Assembly: GCA_001303705.1 (NCBI GenBank)
Contig: LJUI01000164.1
Location: 1-5,438, forward strand
Source: a candidate division TA06 bacterium SM23_40
GTDB lineage: Bacteria > LJUI01 > SM1-40
DNA length: 5,438 nucleotides
Reading direction: 5' to 3'
The notes under the pieces are model-generated. The model did no database searches, had not been told where the DNA came from, and worked only from the letters and a program-made list of their open reading frames with translations. Both the position numbers and the translations under genes were made by a program. Of this stretch, positions 1 through 5,353 are shown one piece after another; the stretch's first letter is position 1, and each line of letters starts with the position of its first letter.

Positions 1-471
1 ACGCTGAATGCGGTGACCGGTGTGTTCGAGTGGACTCCCACATACCAGCAGGCCGGGCTATACACCGTGACGTTTATCGCGATGGACCACGGGAGCCCCG
101 CCCTTGCCGACACCGAGCAGACAGACATCAGGGTGACCGATGTGGTGGGTGTGGAGGATGTGGAGGATGGCGATGAGGGACCCGAGATTCCGCTCACTCG
201 GTACCTCGCCCAGAACTACCCCAATCCGTTCAGATCGGCCACGACGATCGAGTACGGCCTGGTGGCCCCGACCCATGTGAGTCTGAGGATATACGATGTC
301 CGGGGCGCCTTTGTGCGGGCGCTGGTCAACGAGGAGCTTGGCGCCGGGCACCATCGTGCGAGTTGGGATGGACGTGACGGACGAGGCCATCGTGTCGGCA
401 GCGGCATCTACTTCTGCCGGATTGAGGCGGGCGACTTCACCGAGACGAGGCGCATGGTCATCCTGCGCTAG
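1..471 (+). CDS. Secreted beta-helix family protein, C-terminal part only (paralogue 1, 5' end outside window)
   Basis: The reading frame is open from the first base and ends at TAG 469-471, so this is the last 156 codons of a gene that starts upstream. An internal ATG at 13 is not a real start, because it lies within a domain that is complete in the two downstream paralogues. Residues 1-50 are the second half of a putative Ig/cadherin-like domain (GVFEWTP, YQQAG, YTVTFIA, DTEQTD). An acidic linker (VEDVEDGDEGPE) follows. The rest is a FlgD-Ig/type IX-like C-terminal sorting domain with QNYPNPF, IYDVRG, WDGRD, GSGIYF and a basic RRMVILR end. In known systems such tails direct secretion across the outer membrane and surface attachment; that role is inferred here. 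The missing N-terminal part is presumably a beta-helix as in its neighbours, but this cannot be seen. The tail is closest to paralogue 2. Confidence 0.9.
   Translation, partial: TLNAVTGVFEWTPTYQQAGLYTVTFIAMDHGSPALADTEQTDIRVTDVVGVEDVEDGDEGPEIPLTRYLAQNYPNPFRSATTIEYGLVAPTHVSLRIYDVRGAFVRALVNEELGAGHHRASWDGRDGRGHRVGSGIYFCRIEAGDFTETRRMVILR
151..168 (+). repeat. 9-bp perfect tandem duplication in the acidic linker
   Basis: GTGGAGGAT occurs twice back to back (151-159 and 160-168), giving Val-Glu-Asp twice. Paralogue 2 has a single copy at the matching place and paralogue 3 has VGD. The reading frame is kept. It looks like a replication-slippage insertion in a flexible linker. Confidence 0.8.
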
Positions 472-473
472 AA

Positions 474-522
474 CCCCGGGGACGTACCTAAGGTTTTGAA
501 GGTTATCGGGAAAACCTCGGGG
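474..522 (+). other. Post-stop inverted repeat after paralogue 1
   Basis: AGGTTTT (491-497) can pair with AAAACCT (511-517) across a 13-base loop. Directly outside it, CCCCG (474-478) can pair with CGGGG (518-522), leaving a 12-base bulge on the left only. The outer left arm starts three bases after the stop codon. There is no T-run after the stem, so it is not a standard intrinsic terminator; an RNA 3'-end stabiliser or a factor-dependent end is possible. A similar design follows paralogue 2. Pairing was worked out by eye. Confidence 0.4.
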
Positions 523-748
523 ACATTGTTAGGTTGAGAAGGTTTCTGGCGAAAAGGCTCAGATGTTCAGGGACGTTGGTAGGTTCCGAAGTCTCGTGCC
601 ACGCGGTGCTGGGGACGGGAAAACTCCAGGGACGTTGGTAGGTTCAGAAGGTTTCTGGCGAAAAGGCTCAGATACTCGAGGAAGTTGGCACGTTCTGAAG
701 GTTACCAATACCCGAAGTCTTTCGAGACGTTGTCAGGTCTCTGAAGAC
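478..748 (+). repeat. Degenerate direct-repeat cluster, six units, downstream of paralogue 1
   Basis: Successive units begin at 478, 519, 570, 629, 680 and 724, all in the same orientation, with lengths of about 41 to 59 bases. The shared core is GGGGACGT, 4-6 variable bases, AGGTT, two bases, then GAAGGTT. Two subtypes are visible: one with ACGTACCTAAGGTT and ATCGG (unit 478), and one with ACGTTGGTAGGTT and often CTGGCGAAAAGGCTC (519, 570, 629). The units at 519 and 629 are both 51 bases long and share a perfect 28-base block (537-564 and 646-673). The last two units are badly decayed. This is not a CRISPR array, because the repeats are degenerate and have no unique spacers of constant size. 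It could be a REP-like or other small mobile repeat; no mobilising gene is present. Confidence 0.8.
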
Positions 749-749
749 T
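716..749 (+). promoter_or_regulatory. Strong hairpin upstream of paralogue 2
   Basis: The arms are 716-728 and 737-749. AGTCTT pairs with AAGACT and GAGAC pairs with GTCTC. Between them lie one T-G wobble and one mismatch, so 11 of 13 positions form standard pairs around an 8-base loop (GTTGTCAG). It sits about 68 bases before the chosen start codon and has no T-run after it, which argues against an intrinsic terminator. It could be an operator, a 5'-leader RNA structure, or the remains of the repeat cluster it overlaps. No convincing -35/-10 pair was found beside it. Confidence 0.5.
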
Positions 750-800
750 ATACGTCAGGATCTGCATTTGCGGATGAGGTTCCTTGGAGAACACATAGCA

Positions 801-807
801 GAGAGGG
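801..807 (+). promoter_or_regulatory. Ribosome binding site of paralogue 2 (modest)
   Basis: GAGAGGG ends 10 bases before the ATG at 818. It is weaker than the AAGGAGG before paralogue 3. It supports the 818 start over the in-frame ATG at 563, which lies inside the repeat cluster, and over the ATG at 827, which would be 19 bases away. Confidence 0.5.
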
Positions 808-817
808 AAACCGTAAG

Positions 818-2779
818 ATGAGAACCATGACGGCCTTCGTGTGCGCAGTGTTGGTCCTCGGGCTGAGTGTATGCGCCCGGTCCACAGTCTGGCCCGTTCC
901 CAGCCCGGAGTGTCCCACCATTCAGGCCGGGATCGATTCGGCCGCAGCAGGTGATACGGTACTCGTGGCTGATGGCACGTATACCGGCGCCGGCAACACC
1001 GGGATCGACTTCCTCGGGAAGGGAATTCTCGTCACTTCAGAGAACGGGCCTGAGGTGACGATCATCGACTGCGAGGAATCGGGTACCGGGGTCAGATTCC
1101 AGAGCGGAGAGGATTCCACATCAGTGCTGAGGGGCTTCACGATCCGGAATGGAAACGAGATCGGGGGCGCCGGCATCAACTGTGGGGGCTCCTCGCCGAG
1201 GATCGAGCTGAATATCATCTCGGGGAATCACTCTGATCTCGGCGCCGGTATCTATTGCAGCGGTTCGTCTCCGATTATCGAGAACAATACGATCGCAGTG
1301 AACACGGCCGAGTATGAGGGTGGAGGCATAGCGTGTTACTCGGGTTCATCCCCCAGAATCGCCGGCAACACGATGACGTCGAACGTCGTTCCGGAAGGAA
1401 ACGGCGCGGCGATATACTGCGAAGCATCCTCGCCGACGATCATCGGGAACATCATCACCTCGGGCTCTGCAGCTGGTTATGGTGGTGCGATCTACTGTGA
1501 TGGGAGCGCTCCGGCGATCGAGGGGAACACGATCATCGGGAATTGGAGCATGATCTCTGGAGGCGGGATAGCCTGCCTACACGAATCATCGCCGATGATC
1601 AAGAGCAACAGCATTTCAGAAAATCACGCCGACTGGGGCGGCGCGATCTATTGTCGAAGCTCCTCCCCGAGCATCGAAGACAATGCGATCGCGGAGAACG
1701 AGGGGTGGTCTGTCGGCGGGGGGATCGTCTGTCACGACCAGTCCTCTCCCGTGATCTCCGGCAATACGATCACGGGGAATGGATCGTGGGGTGGTGGTGG
1801 GATCTATTGTGACCTCAATGCCGCTCCGAGCGTGGCCAACTGCATCATATGGGGGGACAGTGCAGATATTGGGCAGGAAATTTTTCTGCAATCGTCCAGC
1901 TCGATCAGTGTCCGATATTCCGACGTCGAAGGTGGTTCTCTCGGTGTGTACGTGGTCTTGGGGTGCACTCTGTACTGGGATGAGGGGAACATCGACGAGG
2001 ATCCGCTCTTCGTGACCGGGCCGCTCGGCGACTACTATCTGAGCCAGATTGCGGCCGGGCAGGGGGAGGACAGCCCCTGTGTCGATGCAGGGGATCCCGT
2101 TTCGCTAGTGCCCGAAGGGACGACGCGGACGGATGGGCTTCCGGATGAGTGGCCGGTCGATATGGGATACCACTATCCGTGGAACCGGCGGCCCGATCTG
2201 GTAGATCAGGCGGACACGACGATTGCTGAGAATCAGCATGTGACATTCACGCTGGAGGCGAGCGACCCGGATGGAGACAGCATCGCCTTCGCGTCGCCCG
2301 ATCTGCCCGGCGGGGCGACCCTCGATCCGGTGACAGGTGTCTTCGAGTGGACGCCGAGCTATCAGCAGGCGGGGCTGTACACGGTGACATTCATTGCCAC
2401 CGACTTCGGGATTCCCGCCCTGGCTGACACGGAACAGACCGATATCACCGTGACCGATGTCGTGGGGGTGGAGGACGGTGATGAGGAGCCCGGGATGGTA
2501 CTCACTCGCTACCTCGCTCAGAATCGTCCGAATCCGTTCAGGTCGGCCACGACGATTGAGTACGGCCTCGTGGCTCCGACGCACGTGAGTCTGACGATCT
2601 ACGATATACGCGGCGCCGTCGTGCGCCGGCTGGTAGACGAGGAAGTTGCTGCCGGGCAGCACCGTGCCAGCTGGGATGGGCGTGACGCTCGAGGCCATCG
2701 CGTCGGCAGCGGCATCTACTTCTGCCGCCTCGAGGCCGGCGACTTTACGCGGACGAGGCGCATGGTCATGCTGCGCTAG
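818..2779 (+). CDS. Secreted right-handed parallel beta-helix protein with Ig-like and C-terminal sorting domains (paralogue 2)
   Basis: This codes for 653 residues. The start at 818 gives a clean signal peptide: MRTMT, a hydrophobic run to about residue 19, and a likely cleavage after VCA at residue 20. The open frame extends back to 563, but that stretch translates the intergenic repeats and is rejected. Residues 32-85 (CPTIQAGIDSAAAGDTVLV, GTY, TIIDC) are the usual lead-in of secreted beta-helix proteins. Residues 117-350 form nine rungs of about 26 residues with the pattern GGGIxC...SPxIxGNTIxxN. Residues 338-453 carry NCIIWG, DPLFVTGP, SPCVDAGD and VDMGYHYP. An Ig/cadherin-like domain (about 456-547, with DPDGD) follows, then an acidic linker, then a sorting domain (564-653). 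The sorting motif reads NRPNPF instead of the NYPNPF seen in both neighbours. No polysaccharide-lyase or hydrolase catalytic set is recognisable, so substrate and role (adhesin, surface layer or sugar binding) are unknown. Surface location is inferred. Confidence 0.9.
   Translation: MRTMTAFVCAVLVLGLSVCARSTVWPVPSPECPTIQAGIDSAAAGDTVLVADGTYTGAGNTGIDFLGKGILVTSENGPEVTIIDCEESGTGVRFQSGEDSTSVLRGFTIRNGNEIGGAGINCGGSSPRIELNIISGNHSDLGAGIYCSGSSPIIENNTIAVNTAEYEGGGIACYSGSSPRIAGNTMTSNVVPEGNGAAIYCEASSPTIIGNIITSGSAAGYGGAIYCDGSAPAIEGNTIIGNWSMISGGGIACLHESSPMIKSNSISENHADWGGAIYCRSSSPSIEDNAIAENEGWSVGGGIVCHDQSSPVISGNTITGNGSWGGGGIYCDLNAAPSVANCIIWGDSADIGQEIFLQSSSSISVRYSDVEGGSLGVYVVLGCTLYWDEGNIDEDPLFVTGPLGDYYLSQIAAGQGEDSPCVDAGDPVSLVPEGTTRTDGLPDEWPVDMGYHYPWNRRPDLVDQADTTIAENQHVTFTLEASDPDGDSIAFASPDLPGGATLDPVTGVFEWTPSYQQAGLYTVTFIATDFGIPALADTEQTDITVTDVVGVEDGDEEPGMVLTRYLAQNRPNPFRSATTIEYGLVAPTHVSLTIYDIRGAVVRRLVDEEVAAGQHRASWDGRDARGHRVGSGIYFCRLEAGDFTRTRRMVMLR
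1166..1867 (+). repeat. Nine beta-helix rung repeats within paralogue 2
   Basis: Residues 117-350 repeat about every 26 residues (about 78 bases). Each rung runs from GGGIxC through SSPxI to GNTI and a second Asn. A Cys occupies the same place in all nine rungs: residues 122, 147, 173, 201, 227, 253, 279, 305 and 331. The spacing is 25 to 28, mostly 26. This matches the PbH1-type right-handed parallel beta-helix fold. At DNA level the rungs have drifted and are not near-identical. Confidence 0.85.
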
Positions 2780-2830
2780 CATGCGGGGGAAGTATCTAGG
2801 TTTCGAAGGTTATCGGTAAAAACCTCATGC
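2779..2830 (+). other. Post-stop inverted repeat after paralogue 2
   Basis: AGGTTT (2798-2803) can pair with AAACCT (2820-2825). GCATG (2779-2783), which begins on the last base of the stop codon, can pair with CATGC (2826-2830) directly outside the right arm. A 14-base bulge (2784-2797) lies on the left only. The layout matches the structure after paralogue 1, but the outer arm sequence is different. There is no T-run. Confidence 0.4.
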
Positions 2831-2943
2831 AGGTTGGGAGGATACTGGTAGGGACGTACCTAAGGTTCTGAAGGTTATTGGCGAAAACGCTCATACGCTC
2901 GGGGACGTTGGTAGGTTCCGAAGGTTGCTGGCACACGTTCCAG
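2785..2943 (+). repeat. Direct-repeat cluster, three units, downstream of paralogue 2
   Basis: Units begin at about 2785, 2851 and 2901, in the same orientation as those after paralogue 1. The first starts five bases after the stop codon and is degenerate. The second (2851-2881) matches 479-509 at 29 of 31 bases by hand count. The third (2902-2926) differs by one base in 25 from 629-653 and from 5354-5378. After about 2943 the repeat signal is lost. Confidence 0.8.
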
Positions 2944-2977
2944 GGTCGGGGTGTGTTGCGGAGTTCCCGATACGTCA

Positions 2978-3010
2978 TGACTATGATGGCCTAGACAGTC
3001 TCATAGTGCA
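2978..3010 (+). promoter_or_regulatory. Inverted repeat in the leader of paralogue 3
   Basis: ACTATGA (2980-2986) is a perfect inverted match of TCATAGT (3001-3007) around a 14-base loop. With one bulged G (3008) the stem extends by TG/CA to 2978 and 3010. The left arm overlaps TATGAT (2982-2987), a fair -10-like hexamer, but the nearest -35-like TTGCGG (2956-2961) is 20 bases away, which is too far for a confident promoter. An operator is possible but unproven. Confidence 0.25.
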
Positions 3011-3156
3011 ACGTGTCCCGCGTGGTTACCATCGATCGAGGGGTAGGACCTTCTGTTCCTATCAGCGTCACCGGGAGATGGGGAGACGGGCTGCACAACG
3101 GAGCGAGTCCTCAACATGAGAGAGGACGTGGGAGTTGGAGGGAGTGAAAGAATTAT
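3011..3156. other. Leader stretch before paralogue 3 with no recognised element
   Basis: No credible gene, repeat unit, RNA gene or terminator was seen here. A 64-codon open frame (2925-3119) crosses it but starts inside the repeat cluster, has no good ribosome site and resembles nothing known. The right half is purine-rich (GGGAGATGGGGAGACGGG and later GAG/GGA runs). Any promoter of paralogue 3 must lie here, just upstream, or before an earlier gene. Confidence 0.5.
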
Positions 3157-3163
3157 AAGGAGG
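3157..3163 (+). promoter_or_regulatory. Ribosome binding site of paralogue 3 (strong)
   Basis: AAGGAGG is a full Shine-Dalgarno match, five bases before the GTG at 3169. It fixes the non-ATG start of this gene and suggests efficient translation, in contrast to the weaker site before paralogue 2. Confidence 0.85.
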
Positions 3164-3168
3164 GACGA

Positions 3169-5346
3169 GTGAGAACGCTGACAGGATTCGCCTGTGCGAC
3201 CTTGGTGCTCGGATTGGCTTCAAGCGTTGTCGCGACGACCTGGTACGTACCGAGCCAGTGTCCTACGATTCAGGCGGGGATCGACTCGGCATCGGCAGGG
3301 GATACGGTGCTTGTGGCCGCTGGCACATACACCGGCGACGGGAACAGAAACATCGACTTCTCGGGCAAGGGGATTCTCCTGACCTCTGAAAGCGGGCCCG
3401 AGGCCACGATCATCGACTGCGGAGGAGTGGCCAGAGGATTCTACATCAGTACGGACGAGGATACCACGACGGTGGTGAGGAGATTCACAGTCCGAAACGG
3501 GTCGTGGGTCGTTGGGGCGGGATTCTACATCAACCTGGCCTCTCCCATCATTGAAGGGAACATCATCACTGAGAACGAGGGCGGCAATGGGGGTGCCGCG
3601 ATCGAGTGCCTCAGCTCATACGCGATCATAAGAAAGAACAGGATTTCAGGAAATACCTCGAGCGGAGACGGGGGAGGGGCGATCGTTTGCAGCGGGGGCG
3701 CAGTCACGATCGTCGGCAATCTGATTACGGATAACGAAGCGACCTATGCCGACGGTGGGGGCATCCACTCCAGCGAATGCTCCGGGATCATCGAGGGCAA
3801 TACGATTACGGGGAACACGGCCCGCGGCGACGGCGCCGCTATCTATGTTTCCGAGGGTTCTCCCCCGATCAAGAGGAACACCATCTCGGGCAACACATCG
3901 ACGGACGGGAGTGGCGGTGGCATCGGCTGCAGTAACGGGGCCTCACCGCTCATCACCGGCAACACGATAGAGAACAACAGCTGTGATGATCTCGATGGCG
4001 GGGGGATATGGTGTCGCGATTCTTCGCCGGTAATAGAGAACAATACGATCGTCGGCAATACCGTGGCGTATAATGGTGGCGGGATCGCCTGTTGGGAGGG
4101 CGGTGCTCCGGTGATCGTTGATAACTTGATCGCCGACAACGTGGCCGACTGGGGCGGCGGCGGGATCTACTGCTTCGAGTCCTCGCCGACGATCGAAGGC
4201 AACACTATCTGGGGGAATGATTGCGGGTTGGACGGTGGCGGGATCCACTGCGATGCATCCTCTTCCCCGACAATCAAGGAGAACCTGATTCTGGCGAATG
4301 AGGCCTTGTTTGACGGAGGGGGGATCCAGTGCTACACCTCATCCCCGATGCTCGAGGGCAACACGCTTACGGGTAACATCGCAACTCAGAGCGGCGGCGC
4401 TATCGCGTGCGTCATGGGTTCTGCGCCGACTGCTGCCAACTGCATCCTGTGGGGAAATAGCGCAGACACATATCCCGAGATCTACGTGGAGTCGGATACA
4501 ATCATAGTCACCTACTCAAATGTTGAGGGAGGATGGCCAGGAAACGGGAACATCAACCTGGATCCGCTCTTCGTGACTGGCCCGCTCGGCGACCATTATC
4601 TCAGCCAGATCGCGGCAGGGCAGGGGGCGGACAGTCCGTGCATGGACGCGGGGGATCCGGGTTCGGCGGTGCCTGCGGGCGGCACCACGAGGACAGATAG
4701 AGTGCCCGATGCCTCGCCCGTGGACATCGGGTACCACTATCCGACAAACCGTGCTCCTGACCTGGTCGATCAGCCCGATACAACGATTGCTGAAAATCAG
4801 TATCTTGCCTTTACCCTGCAGGCCACGGATCCCGAAGGGGACAGCATCTCGTTCTCGTCTCCGGATCTGCCGGTCGGAGCCACGCTCGATGCGGTGACCG
4901 GTCTGTTCAAGTGGACGCCGGACTATCAGCAGGCCGGGGCTCACACCGTGACGTTCATCGCGACGGACTACGGGAGTCCCGCCCTTGCCGATACCGAGCA
5001 GACGGACATCACGGTGACGGATGTGGTCGGGGTGGGTGACGGGGATGAGGAGGACGAGCCGCGCGTACTGGCGCAGTATCTCGGCCAGAACTACCCCAAC
5101 CCGTTCAGTTCGTCCACGACGATCGCCTACTCGCTGGCCAGACCCGCGCTCGTTCGTATCGCGATCTACGACATCCGCGGGGCGCTCGTGCGCGAGCTCG
5201 TGGAGGAGACGATTACGGCCGGCCCGCACGGAGTGGGGTGGGATGGACGGGATCAGCGGGGACACAGAGTCGGAAGCGGAATCTACGTGTACTATCTCGA
5301 GGCGGGCGAGTTCACCGAGACGCGACGCATGGTCATCCTGCGCTAG
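3169..5346 (+). CDS. Secreted right-handed parallel beta-helix protein with Ig-like and C-terminal sorting domains (paralogue 3)
   Basis: This codes for 725 residues. The GTG start is chosen from the AAGGAGG five bases upstream and the signal peptide it yields: MRTLT, a hydrophobic stretch, and likely cleavage after VVA at residue 22. The N-terminus parallels paralogue 2 (MRTxTxFxCAxLVLGL). Residues 30-84 are the lead-in (CPTIQAGIDSASAGDTVLV, GTY, TIIDC). Residues 116-433 form twelve rungs of about 26 residues. Residues 421-524 carry NCILWGNSAD, SNVEGG, DPLFVTGP, SPCMDAGD and VDIGYHYP. An Ig/cadherin-like domain (about 528-619, with DPEGD) precedes an acidic linker (GDGDEEDEP) and a sorting domain (636-725) with QNYPNPF, IYDIRG, WDGRD and SGIYVYYLEAG. 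It probably acts on or outside the cell surface. No catalytic motif is visible and the ligand is unknown. The tail is more divergent than those of paralogues 1 and 2. Confidence 0.92.
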   Translation: MRTLTGFACATLVLGLASSVVATTWYVPSQCPTIQAGIDSASAGDTVLVAAGTYTGDGNRNIDFSGKGILLTSESGPEATIIDCGGVARGFYISTDEDTTTVVRRFTVRNGSWVVGAGFYINLASPIIEGNIITENEGGNGGAAIECLSSYAIIRKNRISGNTSSGDGGGAIVCSGGAVTIVGNLITDNEATYADGGGIHSSECSGIIEGNTITGNTARGDGAAIYVSEGSPPIKRNTISGNTSTDGSGGGIGCSNGASPLITGNTIENNSCDDLDGGGIWCRDSSPVIENNTIVGNTVAYNGGGIACWEGGAPVIVDNLIADNVADWGGGGIYCFESSPTIEGNTIWGNDCGLDGGGIHCDASSSPTIKENLILANEALFDGGGIQCYTSSPMLEGNTLTGNIATQSGGAIACVMGSAPTAANCILWGNSADTYPEIYVESDTIIVTYSNVEGGWPGNGNINLDPLFVTGPLGDHYLSQIAAGQGADSPCMDAGDPGSAVPAGGTTRTDRVPDASPVDIGYHYPTNRAPDLVDQPDTTIAENQYLAFTLQATDPEGDSISFSSPDLPVGATLDAVTGLFKWTPDYQQAGAHTVTFIATDYGSPALADTEQTDITVTDVVGVGDGDEEDEPRVLAQYLGQNYPNPFSSSTTIAYSLARPALVRIAIYDIRGALVRELVEETITAGPHGVGWDGRDQRGHRVGSGIYVYYLEAGEFTETRRMVILR
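3514..4467 (+). repeat. Twelve beta-helix rung repeats within paralogue 3
   Basis: Residues 116-433 repeat about every 26-27 residues with the pattern GGGIxC...SPxIxGNTIxxN. The inward Cys is present in nine of twelve rungs (147, 174, 254, 282, 308, 335, 361, 388, 414). It is replaced by Ile in the first rung, Ser in the fourth (with a Cys three residues on, at 204) and Val in the fifth. This protein has three more rungs than paralogue 2, which accounts for most of its extra length. Confidence 0.85.
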
Positions 5347-5353
5347 CCCGGTC

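Noticed and set aside
474-522. Intrinsic terminator after paralogue 1
   Set aside because: A stem can be drawn but no T-run follows it. The same holds after paralogue 2 and for the hairpin at 716-749.
478-748. CRISPR-like array
   Set aside because: Units are degenerate, uneven in length and adjoin each other without unique constant-length spacers; no cas gene is present.
730-754. Sigma-70-like promoter TTGTCA with TATACG before paralogue 2
   Set aside because: The spacer is only 13 bases and both boxes overlap the hairpin. A Bacteroidota-style TAnnTTTG box was also sought; TGCATTTG at 763-770 lacks a matching upstream TTG element.
563-817. 85-codon N-terminal extension of paralogue 2 from the ATG at 563
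   Set aside because: It reads through the intergenic repeat units, has no ribosome site, and would bury the signal peptide that starts cleanly at 818.
818-880. Lipoprotein signal with Cys at residue 19 of paralogue 2
   Set aside because: The residues before the Cys (LSV) do not fit a lipobox, which needs Gly, Ala or Ser at -1. Cleavage after VCA by signal peptidase I fits better.
2105-2782. Long minus-strand open frames at 2105-2782 and 4516-5265, with a similar one at 58-390
   Set aside because: They lie antisense to the conserved Ig and sorting domains. They recur at the same place only because the coding strands are alike and GC-rich. No ribosome site or recognisable domain was seen.
2925-3119. 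64-codon plus-strand open frame between paralogues 2 and 3
   Set aside because: It starts inside a repeat unit, lacks a convincing ribosome site, shows no domain or signal, and has no counterpart before paralogue 2.
818-5346. Assignment as pectate lyase or other polysaccharide lyase
   Set aside because: The beta-helix fold alone does not show activity, and no known catalytic residue set could be recognised.
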